A DNA stretch of 41,572 nucleotides, taken from Clostridium sp. AM33-3 (GTDB taxonomy: Bacteria; Bacillota; Clostridia; Lachnospirales; Lachnospiraceae). Of this stretch, positions 9,065 to 16,719 are shown piece after piece. The stretch's first letter is position 1. The number at the start of each line of letters is the position of its first letter. The notes under the pieces were generated by a model. That model was not told where the DNA came from and did no database searches. It was given only the letters and a program-made list of their open reading frames with translations. Made by a program: the position numbers and the translations under genes. The stretch is taken from assembly GCF_003480315.1 (NCBI RefSeq), contig NZ_QUIV01000010.1, positions 70,343 through 111,914 of the forward strand, given 5' to 3'.

Positions 9065-9096
9065 AATGGTGCATTGCCCCGAAAGGATGCACCATT
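9065..9096 (-). promoter_or_regulatory. Hairpin in the oppA leader, attenuator-like
   Basis: Ten-base arms (9065-9074 and 9087-9096) pair perfectly around a 12-base loop. On the minus strand the stem is followed by TTTTCGGGTTTT, so the hairpin resembles an intrinsic terminator placed between the promoter and the oppA start. The regulator, if any, is unknown. Confidence 0.5.
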
Positions 9097-9141
9097 GCAT
9101 TTGCATGTTCACTGAGTTTTAAAATGTCCGCTAATGAGGAA

Positions 9142-9170
9142 ATCATACCACATTGAAAGGGGATTTTCAA
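9142..9170 (-). promoter_or_regulatory. Promoter of the opp operon
   Basis: Minus-strand TTGAAA, a 17-base spacer and TATGAT with an upstream TGG (extended -10), about 115 bases upstream of the oppA start codon. Confidence 0.7.
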
Positions 9171-9575
9171 TATCATTTCGAGGGATGAGGCAGAGATTTC
9201 GAGAAGAGGAGGTAAAGGCCCTGAAAGGGGCGACCTGCATTTCTACTTCCACAAATCCAGAATCCTCTGCTCCTTCTCCATCCATTCTTCCATGGTATCC
9301 CCTTTGTTTCCTTTTTCATAACTATCTATCATTTTATATCATGTTTTTTACAGGGCAACAAGTAATTCCCGGTTGTCCCTTTTTTATGGTATAGAATTCC
9401 CCTGTATCTATTTTGATTTCGGTCGAAATGACCTTGATTATAAGATATGTACTACAAATAGATTTCGCCATTCAGGCAAAGCGGCCCATCGAGATATGAG
9501 CCAGACTTTTTTCGAAATTCACACACGAACCCAACCGCATGAAACGGTTTGTTTTGCTGCTAAATTCCAAATTCC
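9171..9575. other. Gene-poor stretch upstream of the opp promoter
   Basis: No protein gene of normal size is evident on either strand. The segment is AT-rich around 9300-9460. The only coding-like item is the 16-codon frame at 9243-9293. A short weak stem (AACCG with CGGTT on the minus strand, near 9535-9551) may end the small gene at 9576-9728. It may be a decayed region. Confidence 0.4.
9243..9293 (-). CDS. Possible 16-residue peptide gene
   Basis: The frame encodes MEEWMEKEQRILDLWK. It has a well-spaced AAAGGGG ribosome binding site, and TTGCCC and TAAAAT hexamers 16 bases apart lie further upstream on the same strand. A small GC stem follows the stop. It ends about 75 bases before the opp promoter. 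It could be a short peptide or the N-terminal remnant of a lost gene. I do not recognise it. Confidence 0.25.
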   Translation of the reverse strand: MEEWMEKEQRILDLWK

Positions 9576-9728
9576 TTAAGTAATTGTTTCTTCGGCTTTT
9601 TTGATCCGACGCACAGAATTCTGAAGCTGTTCTACAAATGGGTCTTCGTAATCAGCTTCGATTCCAGCCAGATCTGCCTTTACGAAATCAAGCAATGCTA
9701 CCAGTTCTTCCAGTGTTTTTTTACTCAT
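9576..9728 (-). CDS. Small hypothetical protein, 50 residues
   Basis: A 50-codon frame starting MSKKTLEELVALLDFVK and ending RRIKKAEETIT. The ATG at 9728 has a GGAGGAAG ribosome binding site at ideal spacing, and the product is an acidic-then-basic amphipathic protein, probably helical, with no membrane segment or cysteine. Codon use looks like that of the neighbours. It stands alone between the fucO terminator and the gene-poor stretch. I do not recognise a family; the function is unknown. Confidence 0.55.
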   Translation of the reverse strand: MSKKTLEELVALLDFVKADLAGIEADYEDPFVEQLQNSVRRIKKAEETIT

Positions 9729-9860
9729 ATACTTCCTCCATAATACAGAGGAATCCTATATATGTAGGTTATCACATTTTCCGTATGTCTGCAACAAAAT
9801 ATCGTACTGCCCCGCCCGGCCCGGGAATTATTCACAGCGGTAAGCAGGATTCATAAGAAC

Positions 9861-9899
9861 GGCCAGAGAAAACCGTTTCTAAAGCGATTTTCTCTGGCC
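9861..9899. terminator. Terminator after fucO
   Basis: GGCCAGAGAAAA at 9861-9872 pairs perfectly with TTTTCTCTGGCC at 9888-9899 around a 15-base loop. It lies 23 bases past the fucO stop. The U tracts on either side are weak, and the stem is symmetrical enough to stop transcription from both directions. Confidence 0.65.
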
Positions 9900-9921
9900 C
9901 TATCTTTATCTCATGATTTTA

Positions 9922-11070
9922 TTACATTAAGGACTTATACAGCTCCTTGATCTCCTCTACGGAAGTATCTCTCGGGTTACCCGGACGGCATGCGTCTGCG
10001 TATGCGGACTCAGACAGGAAATCCAGATCCTCTTCTTTTACGATGGCCTTTAAGTCTGCCGGGATACCTACATCTGCTGACAGCTTCTTCACAGCGTCTA
10101 CAGCAGCCTTGCGGTACTCTTCCTGGCTCATGGTTTCTACACCCTCAACGCCCATAGCCTTTGCGATGTATTTGTACTTGTCACCGGTGCACGGAGCGTT
10201 GTACTCCATAATGGTCGGAAGAAGGATTGCGTTTGCTACGCCGTGTGGAGTATCATAAACAGCGCCCAGGGAGTGTGCCATGGAATGAACAATACCAAGA
10301 CCTACGTTGGAGAAGCCCATGCCTGCTACATACTGGCCCAGAGCCATTCCTTCTCTGCCCTCCGGGGTGTTTGCAACTGCGCCGCGTAAGGAGTTGGAAA
10401 TGATCTCGATTGCTTTTAAGTGGAACATATCGGTCATCTCCCAGGCGCCCTTGGTAATATATCCCTCAATTGCATGGGTCAGGGCATCCATACCGGTGGA
10501 AGCGGTCAGGCCCTTCGGCATGCTGGACATCATATCCGGGTCGATGACTGCGACAACCGGAATATCGTGAGTGTCTACACATACAAATTTACGTTTTTTC
10601 TCAACATCGGTGATAACGTAGTTGATGGTAACCTCTGCTGCGGTACCTGCGGTGGTCGGAACTGCGATGATCGGTACGCACGGTTTCTTGGTCGGAGCTA
10701 CGCCCTCAAGGCTTCTTACATCCTCAAACTCCGGGTTGTTGATGATGATGCCGATGGCTTTTGCGGTATCCATGGAAGAACCGCCGCCGATGGCGATGAG
10801 ATAGTCAGATCCGGATGCCTTAAATGCTGCAACACCGGTCTGTACATTCTCGATGGTCGGGTTCGGTTTGATATTGGAGTAAATCTCATAAGCAAGACCA
10901 GCCTCATCCAGAACGTCGGTTACCTTCTTGGTTACACCAAATTTGATCAGATCCGGGTCGGAACATACGAAAGCTTTTGCGAAGCCTCTGACTTTTACTT
11001 CATTTGCAATCTCTTTGATAGCGCCTGCGCCATGATAAGAAGTTTCATTTAATACGATTCTGTTTGCCAT
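9922..11070 (-). CDS. fucO: Lactaldehyde reductase (1,2-propanediol oxidoreductase), iron-dependent alcohol dehydrogenase
   Basis: A 382-residue group III alcohol dehydrogenase that closely resembles E. coli FucO along its whole length. It has the same MANR N-terminus, the GGGS dinucleotide-binding motif at 95-98, and iron ligands D195, H199, H262 and H276, the last two in VHSMAH and TPHG contexts. It reduces lactaldehyde to 1,2-propanediol with NADH during fermentation of fucose or rhamnose. The start at 11070 was chosen for its AAGGAGG site; an upstream in-frame start adds 18 atypical residues. No fucose or rhamnose genes are adjacent. The TetR-type gene lies upstream in the same direction, with an inverted repeat between them. 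Confidence 0.92.
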   Translation of the reverse strand: MANRIVLNETSYHGAGAIKEIANEVKVRGFAKAFVCSDPDLIKFGVTKKVTDVLDEAGLAYEIYSNIKPNPTIENVQTGVAAFKASGSDYLIAIGGGSSMDTAKAIGIIINNPEFEDVRSLEGVAPTKKPCVPIIAVPTTAGTAAEVTINYVITDVEKKRKFVCVDTHDIPVVAVIDPDMMSSMPKGLTASTGMDALTHAIEGYITKGAWEMTDMFHLKAIEIISNSLRGAVANTPEGREGMALGQYVAGMGFSNVGLGIVHSMAHSLGAVYDTPHGVANAILLPTIMEYNAPCTGDKYKYIAKAMGVEGVETMSQEEYRKAAVDAVKKLSADVGIPADLKAIVKEEDLDFLSESAYADACRPGNPRDTSVEEIKELYKSLM

Positions 11071-11197
11071 GATAAAAATCCTCCTTGAGCCTATACTCAT
11101 TTGATTTTCAATTTCTGTTTGCATCTCTTCTAAGCGGCACTCTGTAGCTCATTTCCGCTTCGTGCTGATATTATTTTAACAACTGCAACAAGAAAAA

Positions 11198-11229
11198 GAA
11201 AGTGACAAAGTATCACTTATGTCACTTTC
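11198..11229. promoter_or_regulatory. Nested inverted repeat between the TetR gene and fucO
   Basis: GAAAGTGAC at 11198-11206 pairs with GTCACTTTC at 11221-11229. Overlapping this is a 19-base operator-like palindrome at 11200-11218 (AAGTGA, 7 bases, TCACTT). On the minus strand the outer stem is followed by TTTTTCTTG, so it could be the terminator of the TetR gene. The 6-7-6 palindrome is also typical of TetR-family operators. Both readings remain open. Confidence 0.5.
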
Positions 11230-11327
11230 TTCTTATATTTGTTGGTTTTTCACAATTTTTATTGTATATTTTTATCTATCTTTCAATTTCCCAGGAATTT
11301 CTCTGTTTCGCAGAATCGTCGGCTTTT

Positions 11328-11906
11328 TCACAAAAGCTCCAGCTCTGAAAATACTTTCTCCAGCTTCGGCGGCATTGCCTCCACCAGCTTGTCCGACATG
11401 CGGCGCGGAGTATCTTTCATCCCGCCAAGCACCCATTTTTCTGTCATATACACAGACCCGCGGCAATACATCTCCAGAAGAAACTCCATCTCTTCCTCCA
11501 ACGGGCGGCTGGTCTTTCTGGCAATGAGATCTTTGTAAAACTGCAGAATCAGTTCAAAGTCGTGCTCCTTCACAGAGTTGTAATCATCCGACCGGAAAGC
11601 CTCGGTAAAAAATGCCTTCTCATTTAAAATAAACTCAAACTTCTGGGTCAGGCTCTCTCCTACTGTATTCCCCATGCCGATCTGCTCGAAGGACTGCAGC
11701 ACCAGCTTGTCAAAATACCAGTTGATGAGATCGTATTTATCTTTGAAATTGCGGTAAAAGGTCTGGCGGGTCAGGCCGCTGCCCTCCACAATATCCTTCA
11801 CCGTGATGCGGTCTACCGGGGTGGTCTTCATGCACTCCTTGATGGAGGCCGCCAGCTTGTATTTGGCACGGTCATGCTTTTCCTGTGTCGTCTTCTGTTC
11901 CATCAT
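11328..11906 (-). CDS. TetR/AcrR-family transcriptional regulator
   Basis: A 192-residue regulator. The N-terminal helix-turn-helix is clear (ITVKDIVEGSGLTRQTFYRNFKDKYDLINWYF, roughly residues 34-65). The C-terminal ligand-binding part resembles the TetR_C class found in DhaS-like regulators. The ATG at 11906 follows AAGGAG, with a second ATG directly after it. It lies upstream of fucO in the same direction and has its own promoter at 11940-11968. It may control fucO through the palindrome at 11200-11218; this link is inferred from position only. Confidence 0.85.
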   Translation of the reverse strand: MMEQKTTQEKHDRAKYKLAASIKECMKTTPVDRITVKDIVEGSGLTRQTFYRNFKDKYDLINWYFDKLVLQSFEQIGMGNTVGESLTQKFEFILNEKAFFTEAFRSDDYNSVKEHDFELILQFYKDLIARKTSRPLEEEMEFLLEMYCRGSVYMTEKWVLGGMKDTPRRMSDKLVEAMPPKLEKVFSELELL

Positions 11907-11939
11907 GCTGCTATCTTTCTCCTTACATTTCCTTACAAT

Positions 11940-11968
11940 ATTGTATCATTACCGCAGTCCCACAGCAA
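11940..11968 (-). promoter_or_regulatory. Promoter for the TetR-type regulator
   Basis: Minus-strand TTGCTG, a 17-base spacer and TACAAT, 34 bases upstream of the start codon. Confidence 0.6.
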
Positions 11969-12057
11969 GCAGATTACCCGAATTTCGGTTACGGTTTCGT
12001 ATACGTCCGGAAAACACATACCAAATCGCATTGACATCCTGCTTTTTCTTTTCCCGG

Positions 12058-12086
12058 TTGTAAGCCTCCGCGGCTTATGTTACAAT
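12058..12086 (+). promoter_or_regulatory. Promoter for the rRNA methyltransferase gene
   Basis: TTGTAA, a 17-base spacer and TACAAT preceded by TGT (extended -10). A short palindrome (AAGCC, 5 bases, GGCTT) overlaps the -35 and spacer. Confidence 0.65.
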
Positions 12087-12142
12087 ATTTGGGAAATAAA
12101 AATGCACGAAGCAATAACCTATTCACAATAAGGAGTACATAC

Positions 12143-13348
12143 ATGTCCGCAAATGTAATTTTAAAAAAAGGCGAAGGCCGCACCTTGAAGGCCGGCGGTG
12201 CCTGGATCTATGATAACGAGATTGACAAAATTGAGGGAGAGTTCGAAAACGGTGATATGGTTTTCGTTTCTGACTTTGACGGCTATCCGATGGGCCAGGG
12301 CTTTATTAACACCCGCTCCAAAATCACCGTCCGTATGATGACCCGCAAAAAAGATACCGTGGTCGATGACACTTTCATTGAGATGCGTGTCCGTGACGCC
12401 TGGGAGTACCGCAAAACAACCGTAGACACTTCCAGCTGCCGCCTGATCTTCGGCGAGGCAGATTTCCTGCCGGGTATCGTCATCGACAAGTTTTCCGATG
12501 TTCTGGTAGTCGAATCCCTGGCTCTAGGCATTGACCGTTTCAAGCCGGTCATTCTGGACAAGCTGAAGAAAGTCCTGGCTGAGGATGGCATTTCCATCCG
12601 CGGCGTTTACGAGCGCAGTGACGCCAAGGTCCGCCTGCAGGAGGGCATGGAGCGCGTGAAAGGCTTCATCGGCGAACCGTTTGATACCAAGGTTGAAATC
12701 GTTGAAAATGGTGTCCGCTATATGGTAGATGTGCAGGATGGCCAGAAGACCGGCTTCTTCCTGGACCAGAAGTATAACCGCCTTGCTATTCAGAGACTCT
12801 GCAAGGGTAAGAAGGTTCTGGACTGCTTCACCCACACCGGCTCCTTCGCGCTGAATGCCGGAATTTCCGGAGCTGCTTCCGTTCTTGGTGTGGACGCGTC
12901 CGAGCTGGGCGTGGCTCAGGCCCGCGAGAACGCTGAATTAAACGGCCTGTCTGACCGTGTCACCTTCCAGTGCGCAGATGTCTTTGATCTGCTTCCGGAG
13001 CTGGAACAGAAGGGCGAAAAGTTTGATGTGGTTATTCTGGATCCGCCGGCCTTCACCAAATCCCGCAGTTCTATCAAAAACGCTGTCAAGGGCTACCGCG
13101 AGATCAACCTGCGCGGCATGAAGCTGGTAAAGGACGGCGGCTATCTCGCCACCTGCTCCTGCTCCCACTTCATGGACCCGGAGCTATTCACCAAGACCAT
13201 CCGCGAGGCCGCTGCAAACGTACACAAACGCCTCCGCCAGGTAGAATACCGCACCCAGGCAGCCGATCATCCGATTCTCTGGACCGGCGGCGAGCAGGCA
13301 TCGTATTATTTAAAATTCTACATTTTCCAGGTCGTGGATGAGAAATAA
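12143..13348 (+). CDS. Class I rRNA (cytosine-C5) methyltransferase, RlmI-like
   Basis: A 401-residue SAM-dependent methyltransferase. An N-terminal PUA-like RNA-binding domain (about 1-75) is followed by the Rossmann methyltransferase domain: QKTGFFLDQ at 201-209, the SAM loop LDCFTHTGSFALNAG around 226-240, DPPAF at 300-304, and a CSCSHF motif ending the active-site cysteine region at 338-343. In E. coli RlmI methylates C1962 of 23S rRNA; the same target is probable but not shown. The start at 12143 has AAGGAG at good spacing; an upstream frame extension lacks one. The stop codon abuts a structured repeat that separates it from the convergent purine permease. Confidence 0.88.
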   Translation: MSANVILKKGEGRTLKAGGAWIYDNEIDKIEGEFENGDMVFVSDFDGYPMGQGFINTRSKITVRMMTRKKDTVVDDTFIEMRVRDAWEYRKTTVDTSSCRLIFGEADFLPGIVIDKFSDVLVVESLALGIDRFKPVILDKLKKVLAEDGISIRGVYERSDAKVRLQEGMERVKGFIGEPFDTKVEIVENGVRYMVDVQDGQKTGFFLDQKYNRLAIQRLCKGKKVLDCFTHTGSFALNAGISGAASVLGVDASELGVAQARENAELNGLSDRVTFQCADVFDLLPELEQKGEKFDVVILDPPAFTKSRSSIKNAVKGYREINLRGMKLVKDGGYLATCSCSHFMDPELFTKTIREAAANVHKRLRQVEYRTQAADHPILWTGGEQASYYLKFYIFQVVDEK

Positions 13349-13375
13349 CAATATAAATCATCATCCGTAAAGTTC

Positions 13376-13483
13376 GAAGTTCCGGGCACACCATACAAGA
13401 AACGCGGCACTGGCACGTTCTTGATATGCAATGCAGGAAAATTCCAATGTGCCGCTTATTCTGTATGGTGTGCCCGGAACTTC
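13376..13483 (+). repeat. Structured hairpin repeat, element B
   Basis: The outer arms 13376-13397 and 13462-13483 pair perfectly over 22 bases. After an internal loop, GCGGCAC (13404-13410) pairs with GTGCCGC (13449-13455). Element A at the left window edge (read on its minus strand) shares the sequences around this second helix: AGAAACGC before it, AATTCCAAT before the 3' strand, and GCTTA after it. The helix itself differs, being GCAGAAAC with GTTTCTGC in element A. Confidence 0.8.
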
Positions 13484-13554
13484 TGCTGTACTGACTATGC
13501 CAGGATAATAAATAACGCAGCCATTCTTATTTTCGTAGCAGAGCCAATACAGCA
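13484..13554 (+). repeat. Middle hairpin of the composite element
   Basis: TGCTGTA (13484-13490) pairs with TACAGCA (13548-13554). Inside, CTG-CTATG can pair with CGTAG-CAG, with one bulge and one G-U pair. The apical part is AT-rich and less ordered. It lies directly between the two larger hairpins with no spare bases on either side. Confidence 0.5.
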
Positions 13555-13723
13555 GGAAGTGAATGAGACCGCTTTCCGTGATTTTCAGCATATCAGGTGT
13601 TTGCATCTTGAGCACACACGTCCGAATGTGGCGGATGTTAATCCGACACAGGCGAACGCGTGTTAGAGAGAGCAAGCAAACAACGATATGTGAAAATAGA
13701 GGAAGGCGGTCTCTTTCACTTCC
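13555..13723. repeat. Rod-like hairpin, element C
   Basis: A 169-base near-complete palindrome. The outer arms 13555-13577 and 13701-13723 pair at 22 of 23 positions (one G-U, one mismatch). The next helix pairs 13582-13604 with 13676-13696 with small bulges. The apical hairpin 13627-13636 pairs with 13641-13650 (one G-A mismatch) around a GTTA loop. The minus-strand start AAAGGTCCGGAAGT follows the permease stop codon and resembles the start of element A. Confidence 0.75.
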
Positions 13724-13754
13724 GGACCTTTATTTAGCTTTGTAACTCAAATTT

Positions 13755-15128
13755 TTACAGCAGAATATACTTGAGTACAAACAGCACCGCCAGCACATAC
13801 ATCAGCGGCGTGATATTCTTCTCCTTTGCCTTTTCGGTTACCAGGTTAATCACGACATAGGAGATGATTCCCATTGCGATTCCCTCAGAGATGCTGTACA
13901 TAAACGGCATTGCGATCACTGCCACATAAGCCGGGATTGCCTCGGTATAATCCTCGAAGTTTACCTTAAGGATAGAGGTCAGCATCAAAAATCCTACCAC
14001 GATCAGGGCCGGTGCCGTTGCAAAGGACGGGATAGCCAGGAAGATTGGGGACAGGAACAGGGACAGAGCGAACAGAATTGCTGCTACCACTGCGGTTAAA
14101 CCGGTTCTTCCGCCCTCTGCCACGCCAGACGCACTCTCAACGAAAGTAGTAGTGGTGGAAGTACCAAGAACAGCGCCGACTGCGGTACCAACAGAGTCGG
14201 AAAGCAGCGCACCGCGGATACGCGGCAGATGCCCCTGCGCATCCAGCATGTTGGCCTTGGATGCCACGCCGATGAGGGTTCCCAGGGTATCAAACATATC
14301 TACGAACAGGAACGCGAACATGACTACCAGGAAATCCAGGGAAGCCACACGGCTGAAGTCCATCTTCATGAAGGTCGGTGCCAGGCTCGGAATGGAAATT
14401 CCGTTGGAGAAATCCGGAAGCAGGCTGTAGAATCCGGCCTCAGGATTGATCTGGTACAGTCCGGTCAGCTGGCATACAATACCAAGTGCCCAGGTGATCA
14501 GGATGCCCCAGAGAATGTTGCCCTTTACGCCTTTTACTAAAAGTACGCCGGTGATCAGAACACCGATGAGTGCCAGCAGCACGGTGATGCCTTCGCTGGA
14601 GAACATACCGTTTGCAACGGATGCCTTGAAGGAGTACATTCCAACCAGAGTCGCGCTGTCCACTACAATGTGGGCATTCTGCAGACCAATGAACGCGATA
14701 AACAGGCCGATACCTGCGGATACCGCATACTTTAAGTTCATCGGAATAGAGTTGAAGATCTGCTCACGCACGTTGGTCAGGGACAGAGCCAGGAAGATGA
14801 TACCTTCCACAAATACGGCTGCCAGTGCCATCTCCCAGGTGTATCCCATGGAAAGAACAACCGTATAGGCAAAATAGGCATTCAGTCCCATGCCGGGTGC
14901 CAGTACGAACGGATAGTTGGAAAGTGCTGCCATAAGCAGAGTTGCGATCGCAGACGCAAGGGCGGTTGCCGTGAACACCGCGCCACTGTCCATGCCGGAC
15001 GCGCTTAGGATGCTCGGGTTAACGGCCAGGATATAGGCCATGGTCATAAATGTGGTTATACCGGCCATTACTTCCGTCCTGACATCTGTGTGGTTCTCCT
15101 TGAGATGAAATAGCTTCTCCAAATTCAT
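13755..15128 (-). CDS. Purine permease, AzgA subfamily of NCS2 (hypoxanthine/guanine uptake)
   Basis: A 457-residue integral membrane protein with many hydrophobic segments. Family signatures include the N-terminal RTEVMAGITTFMTMAYILAVNPSIL, then APGMGLNAYFAYTVV, and GTSTTTTFVESASGVAEGGRTGLTAVV, which contains the conserved substrate-site Ser/Thr-rich segment of AzgA proteins. B. subtilis PbuG and PbuO are relatives that import hypoxanthine and guanine. The start at 15128 has AAAGGAGGG; a longer frame upstream adds a basic, unlikely N-terminus. No guanine-riboswitch sequence was recognised in the leader. The minus-strand 3' end runs into the structured element C. Confidence 0.88.
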   Translation of the reverse strand: MNLEKLFHLKENHTDVRTEVMAGITTFMTMAYILAVNPSILSASGMDSGAVFTATALASAIATLLMAALSNYPFVLAPGMGLNAYFAYTVVLSMGYTWEMALAAVFVEGIIFLALSLTNVREQIFNSIPMNLKYAVSAGIGLFIAFIGLQNAHIVVDSATLVGMYSFKASVANGMFSSEGITVLLALIGVLITGVLLVKGVKGNILWGILITWALGIVCQLTGLYQINPEAGFYSLLPDFSNGISIPSLAPTFMKMDFSRVASLDFLVVMFAFLFVDMFDTLGTLIGVASKANMLDAQGHLPRIRGALLSDSVGTAVGAVLGTSTTTTFVESASGVAEGGRTGLTAVVAAILFALSLFLSPIFLAIPSFATAPALIVVGFLMLTSILKVNFEDYTEAIPAYVAVIAMPFMYSISEGIAMGIISYVVINLVTEKAKEKNITPLMYVLAVLFVLKYILL

Positions 15129-15173
15129 AAAATCCCTCCTTTTAATAAAAAGTTTTGCAACTTTAAAACGATA

Positions 15174-15179
15174 ATTATA
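15174..15179 (-). promoter_or_regulatory. -10 box for the purine permease
   Basis: A perfect TATAAT on the minus strand 46 bases upstream of the start, in a very AT-rich stretch. No convincing -35 lies at the right distance. Confidence 0.4.
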
Positions 15180-15256
15180 TTCTATCACTTATTCTTATTA
15201 TTTGCTATTCATTTTCGCAAAATTCTGATAAGCCATCAAACTTTTTCTAATAAAAA

Positions 15257-15297
15257 GAAGCTGTTTTCACTGCATACTATGCAATGAAAACAGCTTC
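15257..15297 (-). terminator. Terminator of the rnf operon
   Basis: A long stem pairs 15257-15276 with 15278-15297 with one mismatch near the apex. On the minus strand it is followed by TTTTTATTAG. It lies 31 bases past the rnfB stop and is a strong intrinsic terminator. Confidence 0.85.
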
Positions 15298-15327
15298 CAT
15301 GAATTCATGTTACCTATTCGCCGCAGC

Positions 15328-16113
15328 TTACTGGATTACCTTTGCCGGGCACTTTGCTGCGCACTTGCCGCAGTTGGTGCACTTCTCGTAATCGATGACT
15401 GCCACATTATTCTCCATATGAATAGCATCGAACTCACACTGCTTGGTGCACAGGGTACATCCGATACAGCCAGCGGTGCAGACTTTCTTGACAGCCGGTC
15501 CCTTGTCGTGGGAAGAGCACTGTACAAGATGCTCTGCCTTGTAAGGAACAAGCTCGATCAAGCCCTTCGGGCAGGTAGCTACGCACTTGCCGCAGGCTAC
15601 GCACTTCTCTTTGTCAACGACTGCAACACCGTCTACTACATGGATTGCGTCAAACTGACATGCCTTCACGCAGGAGCCATAGCCCATACAGCCGTAAGCA
15701 CAAGCCTTCTCGCCGGAACCCGGTGCTACGGTTACCATGGAACAATCGGTAATTCCATAGTAATTGTACTTTACGTTTGTCTTGTCGCAGGTACCTTTAC
15801 ATTTTACGAAAGCTACCTTCTTTTCGGAGCTGCCGCTCTCAACACCCATGATCGCAGCGATCTTGTCTGCTACCGGAGCGCCGCCGACCGGACATCCGTT
15901 AACCGGAGCGGTGCCTGCAGCGATTGCTGCAGCCAAACCGTCACATCCCGGGAAGCCACAACCGCCACAGTTGTTGCCCGGAAGTTCTGCACGCACCAGA
16001 ATTTCTTTTTCGTCAACCTCAACCTTAAACTTCTCACTGGCAATTCCCAGCAGCACACCGATAATGATACCGATGGCGCCGATGACAACTGCCGCTAAAA
16101 GCAAACCTGTCAT
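15328..16113 (-). CDS. rnfB: Rnf complex subunit RnfB, iron-sulfur electron carrier
   Basis: A 261-residue protein that is the probable entry point for electrons from reduced ferredoxin. An N-terminal membrane anchor (about 3-24) is followed by a four-cysteine cluster motif at C49, C52, C57 and C74. Cysteine-rich ferredoxin-type domains follow, including CVACGKCVATCP, CIGCTLCTKQC and CTNCGKCAAKCP. It is the last gene of rnfCDGEAB, as usual in clostridia, and sits just before the terminator at 15257-15297. The start is preceded by GGGAGGTAACAG. Confidence 0.95.
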   Translation of the reverse strand: MTGLLLAAVVIGAIGIIIGVLLGIASEKFKVEVDEKEILVRAELPGNNCGGCGFPGCDGLAAAIAAGTAPVNGCPVGGAPVADKIAAIMGVESGSSEKKVAFVKCKGTCDKTNVKYNYYGITDCSMVTVAPGSGEKACAYGCMGYGSCVKACQFDAIHVVDGVAVVDKEKCVACGKCVATCPKGLIELVPYKAEHLVQCSSHDKGPAVKKVCTAGCIGCTLCTKQCEFDAIHMENNVAVIDYEKCTNCGKCAAKCPAKVIQ

Positions 16114-16129
16114 ATTCTGTTACCTCCCA

Positions 16130-16705
16130 TTAAATCAGTCCGGAGAAGCCCATGAAGGCAATCGCCATCAGACCAGAGGTAATCAGTACGATCGGAGAAC
16201 CCTGGAAATTATATGGGATATCATTGTCTTCAATACTCTCACGAATGCTTGCCAGCAGTACGATTGCGACGGTAAAACCAACCGCAGTACCAAGTCCGTT
16301 TGCTACACTGAAAATGAAGTTATAACCCTTCTGTACGTTGGTCAGGGCAGAACCCAGAACTGCACAGTTGGTCGTAATCAGCGGAAGGAATACACCCAGC
16401 GCAGAATACAGGCTCGGCATGCTCTTCTTTAAGAACATCTCAACGAACTGTACCAGTGCTGCAATTACCAGAATGAAGGCAATCGTCTGTAAATACTCCA
16501 GGTGCAGCGGAACCAGCACCAGAGCGTATACAAGGTTCGTAGCAATACTTGCCAGCGTAATTACGAAGATAACGGCTGCACCCATACCAATGGAGGTGTC
16601 AACCTTCTTGGAAACACCAAGGAACGGACACAGGCCCTGGAACTGGCTCAGGATGATGTTGTTAACCAGAGCAGATCCGACAATAATTAAAATTAACTCT
16701 TTCAT
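16130..16705 (-). CDS. rnfA: Rnf complex subunit RnfA, membrane protein
   Basis: A 191-residue integral membrane protein with about six hydrophobic segments, homologous to RnfE and to NqrE. It has the paired half-motifs LGVFLPLITTNCAVLGSA and LCPFLGVSKK that carry membrane-embedded cysteines (C26 and C113 by my count), thought to hold an iron-sulfur centre with RnfE. Its length is normal for the family. GGAGGGACAG lies upstream of the ATG at 16705. It sits between rnfE and rnfB. Confidence 0.95.
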   Translation of the reverse strand: MKELILIIVGSALVNNIILSQFQGLCPFLGVSKKVDTSIGMGAAVIFVITLASIATNLVYALVLVPLHLEYLQTIAFILVIAALVQFVEMFLKKSMPSLYSALGVFLPLITTNCAVLGSALTNVQKGYNFIFSVANGLGTAVGFTVAIVLLASIRESIEDNDIPYNFQGSPIVLITSGLMAIAFMGFSGLI

Positions 16706-16719
16706 CTAACCTGTCCCTC

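Larger units (their letters stand above)
13365..13735. repeat. Composite structured element between convergent genes
   Basis: Nearly the whole gap between the methyltransferase and permease stops folds into three consecutive hairpins (13376-13483, 13484-13554 and 13555-13723). The outermost bases (TAAAG on the left, CTTTA on the right) can close a helix around all three. The left boundary GTTCGAAGTTCCGG and the right boundary, read on the minus strand as AAAGGTCCGGAAGT, both resemble the start of the window-end repeat (AAAGGTCCGAAGTTCCGG). No open frame in it looks coding. It could be a bidirectional 3' end element, a structured RNA or a non-autonomous mobile repeat. Confidence 0.6.

Noticed and set aside
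13421..13745. Short plus-strand frames within the 13365-13735 element
   Set aside because: Their positions follow the arms of long palindromes and none has a ribosome binding site, so base pairing rather than coding explains the sequence.
15129..15250. Guanine riboswitch upstream of the purine permease
   Set aside because: The leader is only about 40-50 bases from the likely -10, and the conserved aptamer loop sequences were not found.
15307..16098. 263-codon plus-strand frame opposite rnfB
   Set aside because: It mirrors the cysteine-rich RnfB gene and has no ribosome binding site.
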